A stretch of DNA of 64,000 nt from Oenococcus kitaharae (lineage in GTDB: Bacteria > Bacillota > Bacilli > Lactobacillales > Lactobacillaceae). The DNA lies in assembly GCF_025758695.1 (NCBI RefSeq), contig NZ_JANJQP010000002.1:310001-374000 (forward strand). The letters are read 5' to 3'. Numbering within the stretch: position 1 is the stretch's first letter; each line of letters opens with the position of its first letter. Under the pieces are notes generated by a model. It had not been told where the DNA came from. It did not search any database and saw only the letters and a program-made list of their open reading frames with translations. Below, piece after piece: positions 42,674-52,456 of this stretch. Both the position numbers and the translations under genes were made by a program.

Positions 42674-43696
42674 TCATTGGATTTGCATCGCGGATTGGCC
42701 GTAAAAAGCATGAATCGCCATTAAACGCCAGCTGAGCCAGCGCTTGTTTTCTCGGGTTGGGTAAACGCGGTTGGTCAAACAGATAAAGGCTTTTTGATTA
42801 ACTAAATCTAACGCAATCGAAGTCCCGGTGAATCCTGTGTGCCACAATTTTAATCCAGCTGGTTGCGACCAGCAGCGCCAGCCAAGCGTCCGGCCGCCTG
42901 CCACGTTATCAGACAAAAGCTGAAAAGCACTTGATGGTAAGATTTGCTGACCCTGGTATTGGCCGTCATGAAGATACATTTGCGAAAAATGTGTTAGATC
43001 TTTAATTGTCGAAAACAGGCCGGCATGTCCGCTGACGCCATCTAATAAACGAGCTTTTCCATCATGAACAACACCGCGAATGATACCGCCGCGCTGGGCT
43101 TGGTATTCAGTCGGAACGATATTTGCCAGATTGTGTTGGTCGGGATTATAGCCTGTATCTGTCATATTTAAAGGCTTAAAGATATGTTCCTGAAGGCTTT
43201 TTGAAAGATCGCCATCAATTTTAGCAATTAGCCAGCCGAGCAGCATAAAGTTCAGATCCGAGTAAATAGTTTTTGTATCAGTTGGGCACAGTTGCGGCAT
43301 TTGTTTGACGGCTTTAATTAAGCTGCTGCGGTCAAAATCCCAGACATGAGCAATGTCGGCTCGCAAACCGCTACGATGCTGTAATAACTGTCTGATTGTG
43401 ATTTCAGGTTTGTCCAAGCCGCTGATAAAACGGCCGATTGGGTCTTGTAAACGCAGTTTGCCAGCAGTCAGCAGCTGCAAAATCCGGCTGCTTGTGCCGA
43501 CAACTTTTGTCAAAGAAGCCAAGTCATAACGCATGCCGGCTTCGATCGGGATAGCATCAGCATTTTCTCCTTGAAAGCCCAGAAAATGGGATTCGTTTTC
43601 GTCATTGCCAATCAAGGCATAAGAAACACCATACACAGCTTGATCGGCAATCGCGCCACGCATTAAGTCGGCGATCGCCTGACTATTCTGCATCAT
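42674..43696 (-). CDS. Serine hydrolase of the beta-lactamase superfamily, AmiE-like by context
   Basis: 340-residue class-C-like serine hydrolase: Ser-x-x-Lys in LASLTKVVG, Tyr-x-Asn-type YSDLNF, and a late LWHTGFTGTS. No signal peptide is seen, so it probably works in the cytoplasm. It overlaps the murQ 3' end, and in Bacillus subtilis a protein of this superfamily (AmiE) beside murQ removes the peptide from MurNAc during wall recycling. The same role is inferred here. Start is one of two adjacent ATGs (43696 or 43693). Confidence 0.85.
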   Translation of the reverse strand: MMQNSQAIADLMRGAIADQAVYGVSYALIGNDENESHFLGFQGENADAIPIEAGMRYDLASLTKVVGTSSRILQLLTAGKLRLQDPIGRFISGLDKPEITIRQLLQHRSGLRADIAHVWDFDRSSLIKAVKQMPQLCPTDTKTIYSDLNFMLLGWLIAKIDGDLSKSLQEHIFKPLNMTDTGYNPDQHNLANIVPTEYQAQRGGIIRGVVHDGKARLLDGVSGHAGLFSTIKDLTHFSQMYLHDGQYQGQQILPSSAFQLLSDNVAGGRTLGWRCWSQPAGLKLWHTGFTGTSIALDLVNQKAFICLTNRVYPTRENKRWLSWRLMAIHAFYGQSAMQIQ

Positions 43697-44600
43697 TTTC
43701 AGCCTGCCAATCTGCGATAGCCGCCGTAACATTGCCAGCGTGAGCCTGCAGCAATTTGTCGGCAGTCTGATAACCGGATTTTGTTTGGGCCATGATGATA
43801 GCTTGCGGCAGTTGATGTTTGGCCTGTTGGAAAATGTTTTGGGCTGTTGTTAAGTCACAGCCGCTGGTGATGTGGATGATATTGATTGCGCGCTCGACCA
43901 ATTTAGCGTTTGTTGCCAATAAATCAATCATGAGATTTTCATAGACTTTGCCAGCTTTGATCATGATGCCCGTCGATAACGTATTCAGAATCATTTTTTC
44001 AGCTGTTCCGGCCTTCATGCGCGTCGATCCTGTGACAACTTCTGGCCCAGTTACGGCCGCGATCGTGATATCGGCATATTGGCTGAGTTGACTGTCTGCT
44101 ACACAGGTCACGGCGACCGTTAAAGCGCCTGCTTGTTTGGCAAAACGAACGGCTGCGATCGCATAAGGCGTCCGACCGCTGGCTGCTAGAGAAATGATAG
44201 TATCTTTTTCAGACAACTGCAAGGCGGCCAGATCTTTGTCAGCCAGATCGGCTGAGTCCTCAGCACCTTCGACGGCGCGGTACATAGCTGATTGTCCACC
44301 AGCCATCAAAGCGATTGCGCGTTTAGGATCCAGGCCATAAGTCGGCAGTAGTTCAACGGCATCTAAGACACCTAGACGCCCAGAAGTGCCGGCCCCACAA
44401 TAAATCAGCCTGCCGCCTTGATTAAAACGACTGCTGGCTGCATCAATGGCTTGGGCAAGCTGCTGGGATTGTTTAGCTACGGCTTTGGCGATTTTAGCAT
44501 CTTCAGCGTTGATGGTCTTAACCAGATCAATTGTCGGCATACGGTCGATGTGCATACTGTTGGGATTCCTAGATTCTGTGATGAGTTTTGTGATTTCCAT
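43683..44600 (-). CDS. murQ: N-acetylmuramic acid 6-phosphate etherase
   Basis: 305-residue SIS-domain enzyme cleaving the lactyl ether of MurNAc 6-phosphate to GlcNAc 6-phosphate. Motifs: [49 protein letters not shown]. The start at 44600 follows GCAGGAAAAC; an in-frame ATG 18 bases upstream is less well placed. No murP PTS or murR is adjacent. Divergent from msrA. Confidence 0.95.
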   Translation of the reverse strand: MEITKLITESRNPNSMHIDRMPTIDLVKTINAEDAKIAKAVAKQSQQLAQAIDAASSRFNQGGRLIYCGAGTSGRLGVLDAVELLPTYGLDPKRAIALMAGGQSAMYRAVEGAEDSADLADKDLAALQLSEKDTIISLAASGRTPYAIAAVRFAKQAGALTVAVTCVADSQLSQYADITIAAVTGPEVVTGSTRMKAGTAEKMILNTLSTGIMIKAGKVYENLMIDLLATNAKLVERAINIIHITSGCDLTTAQNIFQQAKHQLPQAIIMAQTKSGYQTADKLLQAHAGNVTAAIADWQAENDAE

Positions 44601-44657
44601 GTTTTCCTGCTTCTCCATAATCTCTATGATAATCGTGTCGGCAGCCGTCGCCTTATA

Positions 44658-45551
44658 ATGAAGACAGAAGCTGATTTCATCCTCAGCGAAAAGGCGGTGC
44701 TCCAGATGATAAACGATCCTGAAGACATCCTGAATGACATTTATAACTTGATTTTAAATCCAGCCACACGTGACTGGGAGCGCAAACAGCTTTTGACAGG
44801 TAAAAAGGCAGCTGAAACTGGCCGTCCTTTAAAGGGAGCTTTGTCTGATCTAGAATATCAGCTTCGTCCCTTGGCGGCCCGCAATAATTTAACGGCTGAC
44901 CTGTCCGATTTTTATTTAAAACTTACGAACAATGCCAGTAGTGAAGCGAAATTTGATTTGTCCAGGCATTATGAAAAAGACCCGGACTATGTCGACCGGG
45001 CCATTTTTGCCGGCGGCTGTTTCTGGTGTATGGTCGAGCCCTTTGAAAATAAGCCGGGTATTCTGTTGGTTTTGTCAGGATATACAGGTGGACACACGCA
45101 AAATCCCAGTTATGAAGAAGTCTTGCAAGGCGGAACTGGGCACGTTGAAGCTGTGGAAATCATTTTTGACACACGGATTGTTCATTATGAAGATCTCGTG
45201 GCGCTTTATTGGCAGCTGACGGATCCGACGGATGCTTTGGGGCAGTTTGCTGACCGTGGGGACAATTACCGACCAGTCATTTTTGTTCGCGATGCCAAAC
45301 AAAGACAGATCGCGCAGGCTTCTAAAACAGCTTTGGCCAAATCTGGTCTTTATGATCAACCGATTGTCACGGCGATTGAACCGGCTGGCACTTTTTGGCC
45401 TGCAGAAAACTTCCATCAGCAGTTTTATAAAAAAAATCCGCGCCGTTACAAACAACTAGAACGTTCGCGACACACATACCAGGCCTACCAGCATCTGCGT
45501 GCCAAGATACACTTGTTTTTCCGGCGTCTGAGCCGAAGGGCTAATAGCTAG
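44658..45551 (+). CDS. msrA: Peptide-methionine (S)-S-oxide reductase with a long N-terminal extension
   Basis: Repairs oxidised methionine. The MsrA domain begins near residue 113, with the catalytic Cys121 in [13 protein letters not shown], the pattern [15 protein letters not shown] and TGHVEAVEI. Before it lies an unusual helical, charged extension of about 110 residues. The start is uncertain: the ATG at 44658 lies inside TATAATG with no ribosome-binding site. An ATG at 44706, after AAGGCGGTG, would shorten the protein by 16 residues and fit a promoter with TATAAT at 44654-44659. The C-terminus overlaps the acyP 3' end by 4 bases. Confidence 0.9.
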   Translation: MKTEADFILSEKAVLQMINDPEDILNDIYNLILNPATRDWERKQLLTGKKAAETGRPLKGALSDLEYQLRPLAARNNLTADLSDFYLKLTNNASSEAKFDLSRHYEKDPDYVDRAIFAGGCFWCMVEPFENKPGILLVLSGYTGGHTQNPSYEEVLQGGTGHVEAVEIIFDTRIVHYEDLVALYWQLTDPTDALGQFADRGDNYRPVIFVRDAKQRQIAQASKTALAKSGLYDQPIVTAIEPAGTFWPAENFHQQFYKKNPRRYKQLERSRHTYQAYQHLRAKIHLFFRRLSRRANS

Positions 45552-45913
45552 CCTGTGACGATAAACTGTTTTTCCTGCCTGTCGACGGGTAGTTGCTGGC
45601 GTTCAACGCTATCAATTCTGATCCAGCCAACGGTCGACAACTGATTGATCAATGACTCAATTTTTTCAGGCTGGCCTTGAATTTCCATTTCGACTTGGCC
45701 GTTAAATAAATTTTTCACCCAGCCGGTCAGCTTCAGGGTGATCGCCAGCTGCTGGGCTTCGTAGCGAAAGCCTACTTGTTGAACACGGCCAGAAAAAAGT
45801 AAGTGAAAACGGACTAGGCCGTCGCCTGAGATTGCTGCTGCCGGATCGTCTTGATTTTCAGTCTTGGGTGGCTGATTGTGCAAAAGATCTTTGATTTTTT
45901 TAGATAAGCTCAT
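45548..45913 (-). CDS. acyP: Acylphosphatase
   Basis: 121 residues; the ~90-residue acylphosphatase fold starts near residue 33, with the phosphate loop [10 protein letters not shown] (catalytic Arg) and the catalytic Asn in GWVKNLFNG. The 30-residue polar N-terminal extension is unusual for the family. Hydrolyses carboxyl-phosphates such as acetyl phosphate. Confidence 0.9.
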   Translation of the reverse strand: MSLSKKIKDLLHNQPPKTENQDDPAAAISGDGLVRFHLLFSGRVQQVGFRYEAQQLAITLKLTGWVKNLFNGQVEMEIQGQPEKIESLINQLSTVGWIRIDSVERQQLPVDRQEKQFIVTG

Positions 45914-46041
45914 TTTTTCTCGATCGATTGTGCTCGCTTAAAGTTCGTTTAATACACACCATCTATTATGACCCAGATTAGATTTGTTTGCGATTCGCCA
46001 CCAAACAGCCTTTCCAATTCAAAGACCTTAGGAGATCCCGC

Positions 46042-47106
46042 ATGCGAAAGTATCAACACGCAATATATGCCTTTATTGTCATTGCCATTCTTGGTCTGAC
46101 AGCGATGGTTGTCACAATCAATTTACGATCTAATCAGCAAGCACCAGCTGACCAGGCAGCATCTAGTCAAAGACGTTTGAAATTACCTGTCGGTTCTTTA
46201 AAAAAGGGTCAATTGGTTACTGGACAGACGGCCGTGCGTGATGTGATCGGCCTGCCGGCTTTTAAAGATTTTGCAGAATTCATTTTCCCAATTAATCAGC
46301 AGCTGCCGGATCGTGACATGCGTTTGGATGATATTCAGCCACTGCTGCCTTATCACAGCCATATCGACACAGCCTCGACCGTGCGTGTCGTGAATGATTT
46401 GATTCAGGCACGTCAGCGGCAGGAAAAGGTCTTTTATCCGATCTATTCGGAAGCCGAAATGAGAAAAGATCCCGAAAAACGCAATAGCGGCTTATTTTTC
46501 TTTCGTGGCCGGAAAAACGCGCCTACAGCTGTTATTAGCCCCGGCGGTGGTTTTGAATATGTCGGTGCGATTCATGAAAGTATGCCTCTAGCACTAGCAT
46601 TGAGTCAAAAGGGCTACAATCCTTTTAGCGTCCAATATCGTCTTGGCAGCGAGCAAAAAGCTGCGGAAGATTTGGCTGCCGGACTGGCTTTTATTTCCTG
46701 CAATGAGAAACAGCTGCAAGTCTCCCTAAGAAATTATTCAGTCTGGGGCGCTTCAGCTGGCGCTAGAATGGCTGCAGATATTGCCAGTTATGGGCCGGAT
46801 ACCTTTGGTGCTGATTTCAAAAGCCGGCCGGCAGCTGTAATCATGCAATATACGTCGCGCAGTGAATTTCGTCGGACTGATCCGCCAACTTATGCCGTAG
46901 TGGGCGATGATGATGCGATTGTCCCACCGGCGATCATGCGCCAACGCATCAATAATCTGAAAAAGGCCGGTGTGATAGCTGAATTTCATCATTTTCCGCG
47001 ATTGGAACATGGTTTTGCTTTAGGAATCGGGACTAGTGCCGAGGGCTGGCAGAATTCAGCTTTGGCTTTTTGGGAACGGCAGCTGGCTCCCAATCAAAAG
47101 AGGTGA
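46042..47106 (+). CDS. Membrane-anchored alpha/beta hydrolase (esterase-like)
   Basis: 354 residues. An N-terminal helix (about 6-28) anchors it outside the membrane. The hydrolase domain shows an oxyanion-type SPGGGFEYVGAIHES, the nucleophile elbow VWGASAGARMA (G-x-S-x-G), an Asp in VVGDDDAIVPP and the catalytic His in LEHGFALGIG. It resembles acetyl-xylan/BD-FAE-type esterases. The start at 46042 follows TTAGGAGAT. A similar but frameshifted hydrolase follows 5 bases later, suggesting a tandem pair. Confidence 0.85.
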   Translation: MRKYQHAIYAFIVIAILGLTAMVVTINLRSNQQAPADQAASSQRRLKLPVGSLKKGQLVTGQTAVRDVIGLPAFKDFAEFIFPINQQLPDRDMRLDDIQPLLPYHSHIDTASTVRVVNDLIQARQRQEKVFYPIYSEAEMRKDPEKRNSGLFFFRGRKNAPTAVISPGGGFEYVGAIHESMPLALALSQKGYNPFSVQYRLGSEQKAAEDLAAGLAFISCNEKQLQVSLRNYSVWGASAGARMAADIASYGPDTFGADFKSRPAAVIMQYTSRSEFRRTDPPTYAVVGDDDAIVPPAIMRQRINNLKKAGVIAEFHHFPRLEHGFALGIGTSAEGWQNSALAFWERQLAPNQKR

Positions 47107-47111
47107 TTTTT

Positions 47112-48136
47112 TTGAAAAAAAATCGATGGATTATCGCATTATCCGCTCTCGTCGTGATTGCGGCTATTGGTTATTTTCTTTTACGGCCATTTTGGACTCC
47201 TGCATCAAAAAATCAGGCGAGTCAAAGCTCTACAGGCAATCAAAATTCGGCTGCTCAGAATCCAAACCCTCGAAATTCAGGCGAATCGAGCACAGACAAA
47301 GGCAGGCCTAAAGCACCATTGGCTGGTGTCGTGTCGCCAACTTTGAAAGCCGATGCGCATCGTCATCAGACCTTTGATCTCTGGCAGAAAAATAATGTGC
47401 CCACACAGACGGATTATAAAGCCGCTGGCGGCAATGATGACGGTGCTAATTTCCGGCCGAACATGATTAGTTTTCCAGTAGCAAGAGGCACAAAAATCAA
47501 AGGCGCCGTTTTAATTTGTGCTGGCGGTACTTTTCAATTTCGCAGCAATGTCAATGAAGGCTATCCGGTCGCCGAAGAACTGGCCAAAAGAGGCTATGTG
47601 AGTTTTGTCGTGAATTATCGTGTGCTGCCATATACACAGCAGGAAGGCGCCTTGGATTTGGCCGCGGTGTCCGCTATGTTAGTTCACAGTCCGATGTTTA
47701 CGGTTTTCCGAAAAAGAACATTGCTGTCATGGGATTCTCAGCCGGTGGTATTTTAACCGGTGAAATGCTGTTGAATTATGATAGCACAGTCACGGGCCAG
47801 GCTTTAGATAAACGATACCAGCCCGACAGCCTGGACCGCATTCCGATTGACGTCGCTGCTGATGGTATGATCTATTCCTTTTATGGTCAGCTGAGTATCG
47901 CTTCTCGCAATGTCAATGAATTGCGCCGCGGTCAATTGCCGCCGACCTATTTCTGCTATGGAACTGAAGATCCCTTTGTCGATGAATTCCAGGCCAATAT
48001 CCGAGCCCTAAGGCAGGCGGGCGTTCCAGTCCAAAGCCGAGTCCTACAAGGCATCCATCATGGATATGGTTATCGGTACGGCTGGATTCCTGCTTATGAC
48101 CAATGGCTGACGCAAACATTCAACGCAACGAAATAA
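47112..48136 (+). pseudogene. Frameshifted second alpha/beta hydrolase (esterase-like)
   Basis: The first frame (TTG at 47112 after AGAGGTGA, up to ~47670) encodes an N-terminal anchor helix, a Ser/Asn-rich linker and the oxyanion region ICAGGTFQF, then continues out of register to a stop at 47756. The second frame, from about 47672 to 48136, carries the expected continuation RYVSSQSDVYGFPKKNIAVM, the Ser in MGFSAGGIL, the Asp in GTEDPFVDEF and the His in GIHHGYGYR. One inserted base near 47664-47672 would restore a ~341-residue protein. The shift separates oxyanion loop from nucleophile, so it is inactive unless the shift is programmed or a sequencing error. Confidence 0.85.
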
Positions 48137-48140
48137 ATTA

Positions 48141-48172
48141 AAAACCCGCTATTCTCAATTCAGCGGGTTTTT
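48141..48172. terminator. Bidirectional terminator between hydrolase and mleR
   Basis: AAAACCCGCT (48141-48150) and AGCGGGTTTT (48162-48171). The right arm overlaps the 3' end of mleR. Same arms as the terminator after mleP. Confidence 0.85.
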
Positions 48173-49047
48173 GTAACTTCTTTTTTTAATTCGTGAGCAA
48201 AATGATCAATCTCTTCCATTTGCAAATCTTTGCGGTAAACGAGACTGATTATAAATTCTGGCGTTTTGTCTGCAGCGATCTCGAGTGTCGCTAATTTGTC
48301 TGCTGGGCTGACGGCAATTTCAGCTAGAAAAGCAATTCCAGTGTTTTCTGCGACCATTTTTTTAATAATATTGATATCCGGTGATTCGTAAATGATTTTC
48401 GGGAAAATGCGATATTTTTCTTCTAATCGACGAAAAGCAATCGGATGGACGAATCCTTCTTTTAAAGCAACAAAATTTTCATCTTTTAAATCTGCAAAAG
48501 CGACTTTTTTCTGTTTGGCTAGCCGATGTCGGCGATTAACCACGATCTTATATTGCCGCCGATCGATCTCGACTGTCTGCCAGCCGGGCATGCTGATAGT
48601 TTCTATTGATGACAGCAGTGCCATATCCAATTGATGTTTTTGCAGTGCTTTTAACAGTAGACCTGAACCCGCTTCATGGGTGGAAATATTTTGAAACATG
48701 GCACTGTTAATAAAATGCTTAATTAATTTCGGAAAGTAAAAATTACCAATGATCTGCGGTAAGCCGAATTCTAATGTCGGCAGTGCCAGACGATCGATTT
48801 CTTCATGAGCAGCCAGGATATCCTGCATAATTTTTTGACCGTGCATTTGCAGCAATTGGCCAGCCTTTGTCAATTGAACTCTGCCATGAGAACGGCTGCG
48901 GATGATTAAATTCTGCTGAAATTCATGTTCCAAACGTTGAACTGCATAGGAAATCGTCGGCTGGCTGACATTGAAAAAAGCGGCCGTCTTTGAGAAAGAA
49001 GCTAAATCCACTAACTTATTGAAGTACTCAAGGTCTGTCAATTTCAT
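48160..49047 (-). CDS. mleR: LysR-family regulator of malolactic fermentation
   Basis: 295-residue LysR-type regulator: N-terminal helix-turn-helix FFNVSQPTISYAVQRLEHEF and a C-terminal effector domain. Divergent from mleA, the standard arrangement in malolactic bacteria, so malate or low pH is the likely signal. There is no ribosome-binding site before the ATG; a minus-strand TAAAAT ends 8 bases upstream, suggesting a leaderless or nearly leaderless message. Confidence 0.92.
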   Translation of the reverse strand: MKLTDLEYFNKLVDLASFSKTAAFFNVSQPTISYAVQRLEHEFQQNLIIRSRSHGRVQLTKAGQLLQMHGQKIMQDILAAHEEIDRLALPTLEFGLPQIIGNFYFPKLIKHFINSAMFQNISTHEAGSGLLLKALQKHQLDMALLSSIETISMPGWQTVEIDRRQYKIVVNRRHRLAKQKKVAFADLKDENFVALKEGFVHPIAFRRLEEKYRIFPKIIYESPDINIIKKMVAENTGIAFLAEIAVSPADKLATLEIAADKTPEFIISLVYRKDLQMEEIDHFAHELKKEVTKTR

Positions 49048-49104
49048 ATAAATTAATTTTATCGTATTTATAAATTTTGACTATGCGTGATGCACAAGTT
49101 TATG
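49048..49104 (+). promoter_or_regulatory. mleR-mleA divergent control region
   Basis: The palindrome ATAAATTAATTTTAT (49048-49062), containing a LysR-type T-N11-A, abuts the mleR start and could be the MleR box. TTGACT (49077-49082) with TTTATG 16 bases later (49099-49104) is a modest promoter for mleA. TGCGTGATGCA in between is a second small dyad. Confidence 0.45.
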
Positions 49105-49130
49105 CTGATCGGGTTTGTTAGGAGAGAAAT

Positions 49131-50756
49131 ATGACAGATCCAGTAAGCATTTTAAACGACCCTTTTACAAATAAGGGCACGGCTTTTACGGAAGCTGAAC
49201 GTAAAGAACTCGGTTTGAACGGACTGCTGCCAGCCAAAATTCAGAGTTTGCAGCAGCAAGTTGACCAGACTTACGCACAATTTCAAAGTAAAGAGACTAA
49301 TTTAGAAAAACGCCTCTTTTTAATGGAAATCTTCAACACGAATCATGTGCTATTTTATAAACTATTTTCTCTGCACGTGGTTGAATTCATGCCGATCGTC
49401 TATGACCCGACGATCGCCGATTCAGTCGAAAATTATTCCAGTCTTTTTGTGCAAACACAAGGCGCTGCTTTTCTGGACATCATGCATCCGGAAAATATTC
49501 AAGATAGCTTAAAGCACGCTGCTAACGGCCGTGATATCAAGCTTTTGGTCGTGACGGACGCTGAAGGTATTTTAGGTATCGGCGATTGGGGCGTCCAAGG
49601 TGTCGATATCGCTGTCGGAAAATTGATGGTCTATACAGCTGCTGCCGGCATTGACCCGGCAACCGTGCTGCCAGTTGTGATTGACGCTGGCACGAACAAT
49701 GAAAAACTGTTAAACGATCCTTTATATTTGGGCAATCGTTTCAAACGTGTACGCGGGCAAAAATATAGTGATTTTATTGATCACTTTGTGGATCAGGCTG
49801 AAACACTTTTCCCGAATCTCTACCTGCACTGGGAAGATTTCGGTCGTTCCAATGCAGCTGAGATTTTAAATAAATATGAAGACAAGATCGCCACTTTCAA
49901 TGATGATATCCAGGGAACTGGTATCGTCGTCTTAGCCGGCGTTTTAGGTGCTTTAAAAATTTCCGGCGAAAAGCTGACGGATCAGACTTACATGAGTTTT
50001 GGTGCCGGAACTGCCGGTATGGGAATTGTCAAGCAGCTGCATGAAGAAATGGTTCAAGAAGGTTTATCCGACGAGGAAGCCAAAAAGCATTTCTTCTTGG
50101 TTGACAAACAAGGCTTGCTCTTTGATGACGACAACACTTTGACTGCTGAACAAAAACCTTTCGCAGCGTCACGGGCAGATTTTGTCAATGCATCTGATTT
50201 AACCGATTTAGCTGCTGCTGTTAAGGTCATTCACCCGACGATTTTGGTTGGAACTTCAACGCAGCCGGGTGCTTTCACAGAAGAAGTCGTTAAGGAAATG
50301 GCTAAAAACACAGCTCGTCCGATTATTTTCCCCATTTCTAATCCGACAAAATTAGCCGAAGCCAAAGCCGAGGATATTTTGAAATGGACCGATGGCCAAG
50401 CTTTGATCGGGACCGGCGTGCCTGTTGCCGACATCAGTTTTAAAGGTCAAACCTATCAAATCGGCCAGGCGAATAATGCCTTGATTTATCCAGGACTGGG
50501 TCTAGGCGCGATTGCTGCACAAGCCAAATTGTTAACGCCGGAAATGATTTCAGCCGCTGCTCATAGTTTGGGCGGCATTGTTGATACTAGCAAGGTTGGT
50601 GCCGCTGTCTTGCCACCAGTTGCTAAGCTGGCTGAATTCTCGCGCACCCTGGCGATTGCTGTAGCTAAAAAAGCCGTTGAACAAGGATTAAACCGAGAGC
50701 CGATTGCAGACGTTAATAAGGCCGTTGATGATTTGAAGTGGGAGCCTGAATACTAA
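49131..50756 (+). CDS. mleA: Malolactic enzyme
   Basis: NAD- and Mn-dependent enzyme converting L-malate directly to L-lactate and CO2. The 541 residues match the Oenococcus enzyme length. Segments [41 protein letters not shown] and [13 protein letters not shown] are malic/malolactic hallmarks (metal and NAD sites). GGAGAG precedes the ATG. The reading frame is complete, so malolactic fermentation should work. Its stop shares a base with the mleP start (TAATG). Confidence 0.97.
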   Translation: MTDPVSILNDPFTNKGTAFTEAERKELGLNGLLPAKIQSLQQQVDQTYAQFQSKETNLEKRLFLMEIFNTNHVLFYKLFSLHVVEFMPIVYDPTIADSVENYSSLFVQTQGAAFLDIMHPENIQDSLKHAANGRDIKLLVVTDAEGILGIGDWGVQGVDIAVGKLMVYTAAAGIDPATVLPVVIDAGTNNEKLLNDPLYLGNRFKRVRGQKYSDFIDHFVDQAETLFPNLYLHWEDFGRSNAAEILNKYEDKIATFNDDIQGTGIVVLAGVLGALKISGEKLTDQTYMSFGAGTAGMGIVKQLHEEMVQEGLSDEEAKKHFFLVDKQGLLFDDDNTLTAEQKPFAASRADFVNASDLTDLAAAVKVIHPTILVGTSTQPGAFTEEVVKEMAKNTARPIIFPISNPTKLAEAKAEDILKWTDGQALIGTGVPVADISFKGQTYQIGQANNALIYPGLGLGAIAAQAKLLTPEMISAAAHSLGGIVDTSKVGAAVLPPVAKLAEFSRTLAIAVAKKAVEQGLNREPIADVNKAVDDLKWEPEY

Positions 50757-51700
50757 TGAATGCCTTTATTACAAGTGTTCAAAGCGTAGTTGAAATTGTT
50801 TTGATCATCGCTTTGGGATATATTTTGCGGCGCTCAGGCAAATTGAGCGATTCCTTTAAAGGCAATATTTCTTATTTAATTATGAATATTGCTTTGCCTT
50901 TATCGATTTTTGTCAGCGTGCTGCGTTATTTGACGCGCGGCCGACTGGTGTCTCTGTCAGGCGGATTGTTATTTGCGGCCGCCAGCTTCTTTTTGGGTTA
51001 TGTCATTGCTTATCTACTGACAAAAATATTTAGAATTCGTGCTGGACGGCGCGGTACCTTTATTAATATGTTTGTCAACGCAAACACGATTTTCATTGGC
51101 CTGCCTTTGAATCTGGCTTTGTTTGGCAGCAAGTCTATGCCTTATTTCTTGATTTATTATGTTATGAATACGATTTCGACTTGGGCGATTGGCGTCTTCT
51201 TCATTTCAGCTGATGATCCGACAAAAGACAAAGGCACCAAAACATCCTTTAATTGGAAAAAACTACTGCCGATGCCTTTAGTTGGTTTCCTGTTTTCGCT
51301 GGTGTTCTTATTGCTGGCCATTCCAGTACCGGCCTGGATTGATACGACTTTTTCTACGGTTGGCGGGATTGTCACACCGATGTCTCTGATTTATATCGGC
51401 ATTGTGCTGGCCGATGCTGGATTGAAATCAATTCATTTTGACCGAGATTCGATTCTTGTCCTGATCGGCCGCTTTATCATTGCACCAGCCTTAATGATTG
51501 GTATTTTGCATTTGTTTGCTGCTGGTATGCCATCCTTGGAATCATCAACTTTGATTATTCAATCGGCTGCTCCAGGATTGGCGGTCCTGCCTATTTTGGT
51601 CGGACAGAGCCATGGGGATGTTGAATATGCCACGAATGTTGTGACCACTTCGACTGTCTTGTTTATCATTGTTGTACCGATCTTGATGCAATTAGTTTGA
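50756..51700 (+). CDS. mleP: Malate transporter, auxin efflux carrier family
   Basis: 314-residue membrane protein with ~10 helices of the AEC family (VEIVLIIALGYILRRSGKLS at the N-terminus; QSAAPGLAVLPILVGQS near the end). Coupled to mleA, it should carry malate in (and/or lactate out), generating membrane potential in malolactic energy conservation. Confidence 0.95.
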   Translation: MNAFITSVQSVVEIVLIIALGYILRRSGKLSDSFKGNISYLIMNIALPLSIFVSVLRYLTRGRLVSLSGGLLFAAASFFLGYVIAYLLTKIFRIRAGRRGTFINMFVNANTIFIGLPLNLALFGSKSMPYFLIYYVMNTISTWAIGVFFISADDPTKDKGTKTSFNWKKLLPMPLVGFLFSLVFLLLAIPVPAWIDTTFSTVGGIVTPMSLIYIGIVLADAGLKSIHFDRDSILVLIGRFIIAPALMIGILHLFAAGMPSLESSTLIIQSAAPGLAVLPILVGQSHGDVEYATNVVTTSTVLFIIVVPILMQLV

Positions 51701-51718
51701 AGATAAATCATCATATTT

Positions 51719-51748
51719 AAAACCCGCTGCTTGATTAGCGGGTTTTTT
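51719..51748 (+). terminator. Terminator after mleP
   Basis: AAAACCCGCT (51719-51728) and AGCGGGTTTT (51737-51746) with an 8-base loop, then Ts. Confidence 0.85.
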
Positions 51749-51790
51749 CATGGAAAAATAGACAGTAATACAGTTGACAGGAGCAATCTG

Positions 51791-52279
51791 ATGAAAAAGA
51801 ATTTTAAAATCCAGCTTAAAGATACTTTGGCCAGCGAACAGGCCGATCAGTTTCGGAAATTTATTACCTCGCCAACGATCATTCAGCTGTCAATTGGTGT
51901 GATCGTCGGCGGCAGCCTGACCGATTTAATCAAAAGCGTCATCAGCCTGGCATCGAACTTGTTTTATTTTATGTCGCTGCTTTTATTTTCACCGCGCCAT
52001 ACAGCCAATCTCAGACTGGTGCTGGATCCTTTCAGAACTGTTTTTGAAAACGTCCTCACCTTATGTGCGATCGCGGCCTGCGTTTTCTTTTTTGTGAAAC
52101 TAATCAATAAATTCCTTGTGAAAAACGCCTCTGAAGCATTCGGCTACAATGCTCAGTTGGAAGAAACCAAAAAATTGCTGAAAGCCCAGCAGCGCAATAA
52201 TGATTTGCTGGAACAATCCTTAAAACTGCAAAAGGAATTGTTAAAAAATAGCACATCTTCGGATAAATCTTCGCATTAA
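51791..52279 (+). CDS. Divergent MscL-like mechanosensitive channel protein
   Basis: 162 residues, two main hydrophobic segments (about 35-65 and 85-110). The stretch FRKFITSPTIIQLSIGVIVG resembles the conserved start of MscL, and the C-terminal helix LEETKKLLKAQQ resembles its cytoplasmic bundle, but the rest is unlike typical MscL (~120-135 residues), so the assignment is tentative. ACAGGAGC precedes the ATG; an in-frame start 60 bases upstream is not supported. The protein ends in a long charged coiled-coil tail. Confidence 0.6.
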   Translation: MKKNFKIQLKDTLASEQADQFRKFITSPTIIQLSIGVIVGGSLTDLIKSVISLASNLFYFMSLLLFSPRHTANLRLVLDPFRTVFENVLTLCAIAACVFFFVKLINKFLVKNASEAFGYNAQLEETKKLLKAQQRNNDLLEQSLKLQKELLKNSTSSDKSSH

Positions 52280-52456
52280 GGCTTACGTTCACAGCCGCTT
52301 AAAAGTATTGTTTTTTGATCATTGTTTTTCTAACTAGTGCAGGAATGCTCATGAATTCAATTCGGCCGCAGCCAACTATTTTCAATCACACGAATAAATA
52401 AATAGAATTGAATGCGCTTCGATGTTCGAATTGACAGAGATAGGTAAAATAGAATT

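Noticed and set aside
42231-42677. 148-codon antisense frame over the PTS EIIA gene
   Set aside because: It mirrors the EIIA coding sequence and starts and ends without promoter or ribosome site; the EIIA gene on the plus strand is clear.
52431-52436. Perfect TTGACA as the -35 box of cysS
   Set aside because: It is only 8 bases from TAAAAT, and the hexamer 17 bases downstream (ATTATG) contains the start codon. It cannot pair sensibly with the visible -10 box, so I did not call a promoter from it.
52280-52456. Possible T-box riboswitch before cysS
   Set aside because: No T-box sequence (GGTGGNACCGCG-like) or specifier stem was found, and there is no terminator hairpin in the gap.
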